Source: Clostridiales bacterium (GTDB lineage Bacteria > Bacillota > Clostridia > Lutisporales > Lutisporaceae). From it: a stretch of 6,831 nucleotides of DNA. Of the stretch, positions 1-5,136 are shown in pieces. The DNA lies in NCBI GenBank assembly GCA_012522255.1, contig JAAYKT010000122.1, positions 1 to 6,831 of the forward strand, in the 5' to 3' direction. The position numbers and the translations under genes are program-made. A model generated the notes under the pieces. The model did not search any database, had not been told where the DNA came from, and saw only the letters and a list, made by a program, of their open reading frames with translations. Each line of letters opens with the position of its first letter. The first letter of the stretch is position 1.

Positions 1-52
1 CGCTCCTTTAGTCGCGTTTATTGAATCCGCCCGTTCGAATCCCTCCTTCTTA
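1..52 (-). repeat. Partial copy (E1) of tRNA-Ser-associated structured repeat
   Basis: This is the right-hand end of an element whose left part lies outside the window. It aligns with 301-345 of element E2. Both have a GCTCCTTTRGTCGC core closing a hairpin, then a TTCCGYCCG-like stretch, then a tRNA-like T-loop and acceptor end. In E1, bases 1-3 (cgc) pair with 14-16 (gcg), where E2 has tgc/gca, so one pair has changed on both sides. Bases 33-50 (GTTCGAATCCCTCCTTCT) are the exact reverse complement of 114-131, the T-arm and acceptor end of the adjacent tRNA-Ser(GCU). It lies beyond the terminator of the tRNA operon, so it may not be transcribed with the tRNA. It is not a plus-strand tRNA, because no D or anticodon arm precedes it. 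Its function is unknown. Confidence 0.7.
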
Positions 53-60
53 ATCTTTCA

Positions 61-106
61 TTAGAAAATAAAACGCCAGGCCTTTGGCCTGACTTTTATT
101 TTCTAA
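61..106 (-). terminator. Intrinsic terminator of the tRNA-Ser operon
   Basis: The core stem is 75-82 with 86-93 around a 3-base loop. It is flanked by a 13-bp perfect A/T extension (61-73 with 94-106), so both strands carry a U-tract. One pair is a G-U wobble in minus-strand RNA but a C-A mismatch in plus-strand RNA, which favours use on the minus strand, just 3' of tRNA-Ser(GCU). It separates the tRNA from element E1. Confidence 0.85.
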
Positions 107-107
107 A

Positions 108-199
108 TGGCGGAGAAGGAGGGATTCGAACCCTCGCGCCAGTTTCCCGACCTACGCCCTTAGCAGGGGCGCCTCTTCGACCTACTTGAGTACTTCTCC
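108..199 (-). tRNA. tRNA-Ser (anticodon GCU), CCA encoded
   Basis: Read on the minus strand, the acceptor stem GGAGAAG/CTTCTCC (199-193 with 118-112) is closed by discriminator G at 111 and an encoded CCA (110-108). The D-arm is CTC/GAG. The anticodon stem CGCCC/GGGCG holds loop CTGCTAA, with anticodon GCU at 164-162. A long variable region typical of class II serine tRNAs follows, then T-stem GAGGG/CCCTC with a TTCGAAT loop. It should decode AGC and AGU. It is the second gene of the tRNA operon, after tRNA-Ser(UGA) and element E2, with no clear promoter in the AT-rich 31 bases just upstream. Its GCCA end fits the UGGC bulge in the serS T-box of this window. Confidence 0.95.
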
Positions 200-230
200 A
201 GGTTTAAGTTAAAAATAATATATTTTTTTA

Positions 231-259
231 CATTTTTATGGAGGAGAGAGTGGGATTCG
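231..259 (-). repeat. Direct copy of the tRNA-Ser(UGA) 3' end (att-like)
   Basis: These 29 bases match 388-416 at 28 of 29 positions. The copy contains, in minus-strand order, half of the T-loop, the 3' side of the T-stem, the 3' acceptor strand, discriminator U, CCA and about 10 bases of 3' flank. It stops in the TTCGAA of the T-loop, after which E2-specific sequence begins. It cannot fold as a tRNA, lacking D, anticodon and variable arms. A direct repeat of a tRNA 3' end with its flank is what integration at a tRNA gene leaves behind, but here the repeats enclose only about 130 bases and no integrase gene is present. Confidence 0.85.
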
Positions 260-353
260 CGCCGCTCCCTTGCGGTCGCTATCACGCCTAGACGGGTAAA
301 TGCTCCTTTGGTCGCATTTCCTATTCCGTCCGTTCTAATCCTACTTACTATCC
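231..353 (-). mobile_element. Small structured element (E2) between the two tRNA-Ser genes
   Basis: This is an unnamed non-coding element. One end is a direct copy of the tRNA-Ser(UGA) 3' end (231-259). The other end, about 333-353, is a decayed inverted copy of the same tRNA end (ttctaatcctactt against ttcgaatcccactc). The two ends can pair over the T-stem region (8 of 9 positions). Two hairpins lie inside. One is 259-265 with 272-279 (loop tccctt, one bulged T). The other is 298-303 with 314-319 (loop tcctttggtc), extended by 291-295 with 326-330. Both hairpins share a GCTCCYTT..GGTCGC core, so they look like internal duplicates. E2 should be co-transcribed with the tRNAs. There is no open reading frame of note. 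It may be a non-autonomous insertion at a tRNA, a structured RNA, or both. 'Mobile' is inferred from the terminal copies and from the second copy E1. Confidence 0.6.
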
Positions 354-395
354 ATCATATAGTCACTTTATCATTAAAGTTAAACTGCATTCTTA

Positions 396-485
396 TGGAG
401 GAGAGAGTGGGATTCGAACCCACGGATGTCGTGAAACATCTCTGGTTTTCAAGACCAGCTCCATCAACCGCTCGGACATCTCTCC
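396..485 (-). tRNA. tRNA-Ser (anticodon UGA), CCA encoded, U discriminator
   Basis: Minus-strand reading gives acceptor stem GGAGAGA/TCTCTCC, D-arm TCC/GGA, and anticodon stem CTGGT/ACCAG with loop CTTGAAA (anticodon UGA at 451-449). The long variable arm is GATGT..ACATC, and the T-stem GTGGG/CCCAC carries TTCGAAT. These are hallmarks of a class II serine tRNA reading UCA and UCG. The base before the encoded CCA (398-396) is U, at 399, where bacterial serine tRNAs normally have G; the other tRNA-Ser here has G. The body looks intact, so I call it a gene, with the odd 3' base flagged. It is the promoter-proximal gene of the operon. Confidence 0.93.
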
Positions 486-503
486 GATGTGAGAACATAA
501 TAA

Positions 504-532
504 ATTATAACAGGTAAAATTAACAGTGTCAA
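504..532 (-). promoter_or_regulatory. Sigma-A promoter of the tRNA-Ser operon
   Basis: On the minus strand, TTGACA (532-527) and TATAAT (509-504) are separated by exactly 17 bases. Both hexamers match the consensus perfectly. The -10 ends 18 bases before the tRNA-Ser(UGA) 5' base at 485, leaving a leader of roughly a dozen bases for 5' processing. A promoter this strong fits a stable-RNA operon. Confidence 0.92.
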
Positions 533-664
533 TAAATGCAACTTGGATTTTCATGTCAATAGCGACACACTTAATTGTAAAAGTAAAATAGACCCCTGAT
601 ACCAGCGCAGTCTAATTTAGTCTTGCTAACTGGTAAGATTATTCTTATCCTTGTAATCACTTAT

Positions 665-835
665 TTAATATTGATTGCACTTAACCGGCAAATATCTTTC
701 CGCTTCCAATATATTTTCAAATGACTTATATTGGGCACCTGAAAAACCTTGAACCTGTATTTTTGCATCATCCCATGTCAGGTAGATTCCCGGGACAGCT
801 CCTGCCCTGACTGCATAATACTTTTTTTTACTCAT
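665..835 (-). CDS. Orphan viroplasmin-like (RNase H N-terminal) domain, 56 aa
   Basis: This short reading frame starts MSKKKYYAVRAG and ends NQY. It has 41 of its first 49 residues identical to residues 1-49 of the viroplasmin/RNase HI protein at 2457-3152, including PGIYLTWDDAK, QVQG and QYKSFENIL. In other proteins this domain binds RNA-DNA hybrid or double-stranded RNA ahead of an RNase HI catalytic domain; here the catalytic domain is absent. The start follows GAAGGGA about 10 bases upstream, and the preceding AAATGTGAAGGGATAA is also shared with the full-length gene, so the duplication includes the translation signal. At least 16 codons differ silently against 8 amino-acid changes, which suggests the copies diverged under protein-level selection. 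It may be a functional single-domain protein or the remnant of a truncated paralogue. Confidence 0.6.
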   Translation of the reverse strand: MSKKKYYAVRAGAVPGIYLTWDDAKIQVQGFSGAQYKSFENILEAERYLPVKCNQY

Positions 836-911
836 ATCTTTATTATCCCTTCACATTTCTAACTATTTATAACAAGATTACAGTAAAGATTTTTGTAAAA
901 AAACAAACCTA

Positions 912-951
912 TATTGAATATTACGGTACATATGGACTATAATATTCAATA
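912..951. promoter_or_regulatory. 40-bp near-perfect palindrome, probable operator
   Basis: Arms 912-923 (TATTGAATATTA) and 940-951 are perfect 12-bp reverse complements. The centre is CATATG (929-934), so 17 of 20 position pairs match across the axis. The arms cover the -35 and -10 hexamers of the promoter for the downstream ATPase gene. That arrangement suits a dimeric repressor, although the site could also simply form a cruciform. No regulator gene is seen in the window. Confidence 0.6.
914..943 (+). promoter_or_regulatory. Probable sigma-A promoter of the ATPase gene
   Basis: TTGAAT (914-919) and a perfect TATAAT (938-943) are separated by 18 bases. Transcription would start near 950, about 20 bases before the ribosome binding site at 971-977. 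The promoter is wholly inside the palindrome at 912-951. Confidence 0.65.
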
Positions 952-970
952 GAAGCTATTATTTTTCTAA

Positions 971-977
971 AAAGGAG
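971..977 (+). promoter_or_regulatory. Ribosome binding site deciding the ATPase start
   Basis: AAAGGAG is 9 bases ahead of the ATG at 987. An in-frame TTG at 984 would leave only 6 bases and add one residue, so the ATG at 987 is preferred. Confidence 0.8.
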
Positions 978-986
978 AGTATTTTG

Positions 987-2276
987 ATGGATATAAAACG
1001 AGATAGTTATCTAAAACAATTGATTTCTTATAAGTGGGATGGGTTGGTAAAAGTTATTACCGGTATTCGTCGATGCGGTAAATCATATCTTTTAAAAATA
1101 ATCTATAAAAGACACTTGTTGGAAAGCGGTGTAAAAGAAGAACAGATTATAACTATAGAACTTGATCTCGCAAAGGATATAAAATACCGCAACCCATTGA
1201 TGCTTAGCTCTTTTGTCCGTGGAATAGTAGAAGGCAAAAAAGAACAATACTATCTTTTTGTTGATGAGATTCAGATGTCTGATAGAGTCCCAAACCCTTA
1301 TAACCCCCACGGGGCAAAAATAACATTCTATGATGCTTTAAACGATCTTCGCAGCATAGCTAATCTTGATATTTATGTGACCGGCAGTAACTCCAAAATG
1401 CTATCTTCAGATATTTTAACAGAATTTCGTGGCAGAAGTGATGAAATTCGCGTGCACCCATTAAGCTTTGCCGAATACTATTCAGCCGTTGGCAGTGATA
1501 AGAACGAAGCCTTTGAAGAATACGCTTTTTATGGCGGTATGCCCTTGATTTTATCACGTCCAAATCATGCAGCAAAAATAAATTATCTAAACTCTCTCAT
1601 TCAAGAAGTTTACCTAAAAGATATCATTGAAAGAAAGAAAATCGAGCATTCCCGCATTTTAGAACAAATATTAGATCTCCTCAGTTCGTCCATCGGCTCC
1701 CTTACCAATCCAAAAAAAATTGCTGACACTATTCAAAGTAAATCAAAAATAAATATATCACAAAATACTATAAGGGCATATATAGCTCATCTAATGGATG
1801 CATTTTTATTTTCTGAGAGTAAACGTTATGACATCAAGGGTAAGGCTTATTTTGATTGGCCAAGCAAATATTATAGTGAAGACTTAGGTCTTAGAAATGC
1901 GCGCATAGGCTTTCGCCAGCAAGAAATGACACACATAATGGAAAATATTATTTATAATGAGCTTAAAACTCGTCAATTCTCAGTAGATATCGGTGTTGTC
2001 TACACTAGAACAAAAAATGAAAAAGGGAATTTTATCAAATCCCCCAGAGAAATAGATTTTGTAGTTTCTGCCGGCAATAAAAAGGTTTATATTCAATCTG
2101 CTTATGCTATAACTACTGAAGAAAAATTTGAAAGTGAAATCCGCCCATTTTTATTGACTGATGATTCTTTTCCAAAGATAATTGTAAGAAAAGATGTGGG
2201 CAAACAATGGTATAATGACAAAGGTATTTTAAACATCAATATAATTGACTTCCTATTGGATAAAGAGTTGATTTAG
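987..2276 (+). CDS. AAA-type ATPase with C-terminal DUF4143 domain
   Basis: The 429-residue product is recognisable as a stand-alone ATPase of the AAA_14/DUF4143 type, common in accessory regions of bacteria and archaea and of unsettled function. Visible motifs are Walker A GIRRCGKS at residues 26-33, Walker B YYLFVDE at 88-94, a sensor-1-like TGSN at 132-135, and the family stretch FRGRSDEIRVHPLSFAEYY at 148-166, followed by YGGMP at 182-186. Residues about 205-275 are helical and may be a winged-helix-like linker. The C-terminal part has EIDFV at 355-359 and YIQSAY at 368-373, the usual DUF4143 ending, which resembles a PD-(D/E)XK nuclease core with Q in place of the usual catalytic K. Length is normal for the family. 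It is the only plus-strand gene and has its own promoter, palindrome and terminator, so it looks like an independent cassette between two viroplasmin-domain genes. Confidence 0.9.
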   Translation: MDIKRDSYLKQLISYKWDGLVKVITGIRRCGKSYLLKIIYKRHLLESGVKEEQIITIELDLAKDIKYRNPLMLSSFVRGIVEGKKEQYYLFVDEIQMSDRVPNPYNPHGAKITFYDALNDLRSIANLDIYVTGSNSKMLSSDILTEFRGRSDEIRVHPLSFAEYYSAVGSDKNEAFEEYAFYGGMPLILSRPNHAAKINYLNSLIQEVYLKDIIERKKIEHSRILEQILDLLSSSIGSLTNPKKIADTIQSKSKINISQNTIRAYIAHLMDAFLFSESKRYDIKGKAYFDWPSKYYSEDLGLRNARIGFRQQEMTHIMENIIYNELKTRQFSVDIGVVYTRTKNEKGNFIKSPREIDFVVSAGNKKVYIQSAYAITTEEKFESEIRPFLLTDDSFPKIIVRKDVGKQWYNDKGILNINIIDFLLDKELI

Positions 2277-2424
2277 TTATTTGTAATTCTTTATCTTTTA
2301 GATTTCTTTAGAAACGTCAAATGTAAGCTATTAACTTGATGCTTTTTCATTCAACTCAAACAGCACTGCGACACTTTTTATTCCTTTATTGCTTTAATCA
2401 TAGGCATTATTTCAAGTACTTACA

Positions 2425-2452
2425 AAGGGGTCTTAAGCCCCTTCACTTTTTT
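2425..2452 (+). terminator. Terminator between the convergent ATPase and RNase H genes
   Basis: Stem AAGGGG/CCCCTT (2425-2430 with 2438-2443) is followed by CACTTTTTT on the plus strand. The extra T-G pair next to the loop is possible only in plus-strand RNA. The minus strand lacks a good U-tract, so it mainly serves the ATPase gene. Confidence 0.65.
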
Positions 2453-2456
2453 AGGA

Positions 2457-3152
2457 TTACTCCAAGGTCGTGTGAACTACAGACGGCTTTTCAACCGGCA
2501 AATAAAGCGACTTCTTTGCCAATTCATCTGCCTTTTCATTATAATAGATCCCACTATGTGCCTTAACATGTCTGAAATCCACCTTTATTAGCTTTAACTT
2601 TTCCCCATAAAAATTTCTATATCCCAATGTCAATTCTTTATTTGCCTTCCATTGCTTCTTAGCCCATTTCTCAATTCCTTCATAATCATAGTATACTATT
2701 ATCTCTTTTTTCTTATTTTCAATAGCCCACAGTATTGCATTTTTTACTCCCTCAATTTCACCTGCGACATTTCGTGATGTCATATAATCCATCTTGTCAT
2801 AAGACCCGGATAGGCAGGTCTCAGATTCTTTTGTTATAAGGACGGCACCGTACCCGTATCTTTCTTCTCCCTCAACATCTGAAGAATAACTTCCGTCTAC
2901 AAAGGCAATGACTTGATCCGGTCCCAACTTTTCAATCTCTTTCTTTATCTCATTATTGACCATCTCAATATAATCTTTTTTTTCATCTTTGTTATCTTCA
3001 CCCAGCAAATACTTTTCCGCATCCAATATGTTTTCAAATGATTTGTATTGCCCGCCTGAATATCCTTGTACTTGTTCTTTTGCATCGTCCCATGTTAAAT
3101 ATATTCCCGGAACTTCCCCCACCCTAACAGCATAATATTTCTTTTTACCCAT
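2457..3152 (-). CDS. rnhA: Ribonuclease HI with N-terminal viroplasmin-like domain
   Basis: The 231-residue protein should cleave the RNA strand of RNA-DNA hybrids in the cytoplasm. Residues 1-50 are the viroplasmin (Cauli_VI) hybrid-binding domain (YYAVRVGEVPGIYLTWDDAKEQVQGYSGGQ..). A charged linker covers about 51-78. The RNase H domain follows with all expected catalytic positions: D86 in FVDGS, E132 in AGEIEG, D156 in YYDYEG, H199 in VKAHSG and D209 in NEKADELAK. Bacterial proteins with this two-domain order have similar length. The start follows GAAGGGA by 11 bases. It may be the last gene of an operon, 94 bases after the hydrolase gene, though that gap could hold its own promoter; a TATATAAA-like -10 is present without a convincing -35. 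Its N-terminal segment and upstream signal are duplicated at 665-860. Confidence 0.93.
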   Translation of the reverse strand: MGKKKYYAVRVGEVPGIYLTWDDAKEQVQGYSGGQYKSFENILDAEKYLLGEDNKDEKKDYIEMVNNEIKKEIEKLGPDQVIAFVDGSYSSDVEGEERYGYGAVLITKESETCLSGSYDKMDYMTSRNVAGEIEGVKNAILWAIENKKKEIIVYYDYEGIEKWAKKQWKANKELTLGYRNFYGEKLKLIKVDFRHVKAHSGIYYNEKADELAKKSLYLPVEKPSVVHTTLE

Positions 3153-3246
3153 TTTTCACTTTATCCCTTCACATTTACTAAATCTTTTATATATCCGGTT
3201 GATGCTTGTATGCCCATCCCATGATCATAAAATTTTTGCCACACTG

Positions 3247-4014
3247 CTATAAATACATCTCAAACCATTTCAATGTTTCCTCCAACATCCCTGTTGTCTT
3301 ATAATGGTTCAAATTAGAGGACTCTATCAGTCTTAATCTTTCAGGCATACCTTTGTATAATTTTTTTACTTCTTTGTAAAAATATCTTTGTATTTCTATT
3401 GAAACAGAAGTATCAGCATCCCCGTGAAGCATAAGAATAGGACGAGGATATAGGTCTTCTTTTTTTCCTAACGGGTCATATTCTGCTATTAACTTTCGTT
3501 GCTTCTGTGATGCGGCACCCTTACCGTCTCTGTCCAATTCTTTGAATATGCTTTCTGCCTTTTTCCATGCGCAGGCACCATTCATATTTACAAGACATTT
3601 GATCTCCTTATTAACTGCAAAAACGCCTGAAGCAATAAACCCGCCCATAGAACTGCCCATAACGGCAACTTTATTCCTGTCCGTTTCCAATAATTCTGCA
3701 GCCCCCGTTATCAATCCATCGTATTCTTTTACTGTATTAATAATCACATCCCAAAAATACTTTTTCATAGCCTCCACATTATATTTGTCCAAAGCTTTTC
3801 TTTCACCGTGATATATGGCGTCGGGAATAATTACTTCATGGCCGTGAAAGGTCAATACTTTCCCTATAAAAAGACCGTTTTCCTTTTTCGAACTCCATCC
3901 ATGATAATAAATGACCGCAGATCTTTCTTTACATTTAAACTTCGGTTTTATGTAAAGGCAAGGTATCTCACCAAGTCTGATTTTTATAATTTGAATAATA
4001 TCTAAATCTCCCAT
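3247..4014 (-). CDS. Alpha/beta hydrolase (esterase/lipase-like)
   Basis: The 255-residue protein has the order and spacing of a serine hydrolase of the alpha/beta fold. The strand and oxyanion region is YYHGWSSKKEN near residues 36-46. The nucleophile elbow is GSSMGG at 120-125 (serine 122). The acid is in HGDADTSV (aspartate 201) and the histidine in NLNHY (H237). The pattern resembles the short cytosolic esterases annotated YitV-like in Bacillus, and also dienelactone hydrolases and S9 peptidases; the substrate cannot be told. There is no signal peptide. The start is supported by TGGAGG 8 bases upstream. It begins 20 bases after the membrane-protein gene ends, so the two are almost certainly co-transcribed. 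Confidence 0.88.
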   Translation of the reverse strand: MGDLDIIQIIKIRLGEIPCLYIKPKFKCKERSAVIYYHGWSSKKENGLFIGKVLTFHGHEVIIPDAIYHGERKALDKYNVEAMKKYFWDVIINTVKEYDGLITGAAELLETDRNKVAVMGSSMGGFIASGVFAVNKEIKCLVNMNGACAWKKAESIFKELDRDGKGAASQKQRKLIAEYDPLGKKEDLYPRPILMLHGDADTSVSIEIQRYFYKEVKKLYKGMPERLRLIESSNLNHYKTTGMLEETLKWFEMYL

Positions 4015-4034
4015 GAATTTTCCTCCACATGACT

Positions 4035-4886
4035 TTACCCTAAAGTACTTTGTAACATAATCACTATACCTGAAGCAAAACTGGCTAAATTAGCTGTAAT
4101 AGCGTAAAAAACACGTCTTTTTTTCGTATGTCCTTCCAAATATTTTGAAAACAGTATGGACTCCGTTATGAGTATTACCCATTCGAAGGCTGCATAAGCA
4201 AGAACTGCCAACATTATCCCTTTATAAAACACGCTAATGTTAATAATAAGAGACAGCAACAGTTGAGTAGCCATATTTATTATAATAAAAGGTTTCCAGT
4301 TTTTCTTTAGGCTAAACCTGAACAGCAAAAGTATTAATCCTTCTATAATTAAAGTGGTTAGACCCGTTGCAATAAATTGTTTAATAGTCGGTAAAATGTA
4401 GTTTTCTTCCTTAATAAGCTTGGTATTGCAGTCGAAACGTACAACCGTATTAAAAGCTTTTCTGTCTAAAACATTTTCCGATACGATTATTTCATTATCA
4501 CCGGTTACAATAATTATTTTAAATCTGTCAGGTACACCCAAATAACTAAAACTATGTCTTTTGAGTGAGCCTTCATCAATCCCTGCAAGCTTCCCAAATA
4601 GGGGTACTCTTGTACCTGTGACCAGTGCAGGACGCCATCCGTCCACGTTATAGTTTTTTAAAGTATAAAAAATATCTTTAAACTCCAACTCTTCCTCTTC
4701 AATATATTGATACAAATGTTCCGAGGTGTAATCCACCAAAAGATCCAAGTAATAAAGGGACTTTGGGGCATTTTCTACAAGGATTTCCAACGTTGGTTTT
4801 GGTCCCATATCACCATAGACCTTGCCAAAAATGACCATATGAAAAGTCAGTATTATCAAAAATAATACCATTATTTTTCTTCTCAT
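4035..4886 (-). CDS. Membrane protein of unknown function with MGPKP motif
   Basis: I recognise this 283-residue protein only as a type of conserved hypothetical seen in Firmicutes. An N-terminal hydrophobic segment (about residues 5-22) ends at VYGDMGPKP, which looks like a signal peptide followed by the MGPKP start of an extracytoplasmic domain. Residues about 25-165 are soluble and contain YYLDLLVDY at 45-53. Four hydrophobic helices follow at about 168-190, 197-219, 224-246 and 258-278, separated by short basic loops such as KKNWK and HTKKRR. There are no catalytic motifs. AAGGAAGGGCGG precedes the ATG. It is the first gene of the probable operon with the hydrolase, 20 bases apart, which may point to a shared envelope or lipid role; that is inference only. 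Confidence 0.85.
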   Translation of the reverse strand: MRRKIMVLFLIILTFHMVIFGKVYGDMGPKPTLEILVENAPKSLYYLDLLVDYTSEHLYQYIEEEELEFKDIFYTLKNYNVDGWRPALVTGTRVPLFGKLAGIDEGSLKRHSFSYLGVPDRFKIIIVTGDNEIIVSENVLDRKAFNTVVRFDCNTKLIKEENYILPTIKQFIATGLTTLIIEGLILLLFRFSLKKNWKPFIIINMATQLLLSLIINISVFYKGIMLAVLAYAAFEWVILITESILFSKYLEGHTKKRRVFYAITANLASFASGIVIMLQSTLG

Positions 4887-4933
4887 GAATACCGCCCTTC
4901 CTTTTGTATCCTCTAATGATAAGTTCTGATAAT

Positions 4934-4942
4934 ATTATATCA
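4934..4942 (-). promoter_or_regulatory. Extended -10 promoter of the membrane protein operon
   Basis: The minus strand reads TGATATAAT, a perfect -10 with the extended TGn motif, 48 bases ahead of the ATG at 4886. No good -35 is found at 17-18 bases; an extended -10 can compensate. Confidence 0.65.
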
Positions 4943-5068
4943 TTACTATTGATGAAATTACATGGATTTGAGTATATGAAGTCAAGATATACGCAATCCT
5001 AATCATATACTAATATTTTTAATGTTGGAGGCATTAGGTAAACAACAGTGTAAACTAAAATTCAAGAA

Positions 5069-5109
5069 AAAAAGATGCCAAAACCTCATATTGTTATCAG
5101 CATCTTTTT
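5069..5109 (-). terminator. Terminator after serS (bidirectional)
   Basis: Arms AAAAAGATGC (5069-5078) and GCATCTTTTT (5100-5109) are perfect 10-bp complements enclosing a 21-base loop. On the minus strand the stem is followed by further T residues, 27 bases after the serS stop codon. The long loop makes it less typical. Confidence 0.75.
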
Positions 5110-5136
5110 ATTATTATTCTATTACTTTTATATTTT

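Noticed and set aside
1..52. Possible 3' end of a plus-strand tRNA (GTTCGAATCCCTCCTTCT)
   Set aside because: No anticodon or D-arm precedes it, the upstream part aligns with E2, and the sequence is the inverted end of the neighbouring minus-strand tRNA.
231..416. CRISPR array, because of repeated 29-bp units
   Set aside because: There are only two copies, they correspond to a tRNA end, and there is no regular spacing or cas gene.
308..517. A 69-codon plus-strand reading frame
   Set aside because: It runs antisense through tRNA-Ser(UGA) and part of E2, with no ribosome binding site.
601..634. Imperfect stem ACCAG/CTGGT as a terminator for the orphan frame
   Set aside because: The stem is interrupted, the loop is long and the T-rich stretch is about 15 bases away; it is too weak to annotate. 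I see nothing else firm in 533-664.
1092..1575. Minus-strand reading frames of 71-72 codons inside the ATPase gene
   Set aside because: They are antisense shadows of a gene with clear Walker motifs, and they lack start signals.
3153..3246. A separate promoter for the RNase HI gene
   Set aside because: A TATATAAA-like -10 is present but no credible -35 at the right spacing, so operon read-through is as likely.
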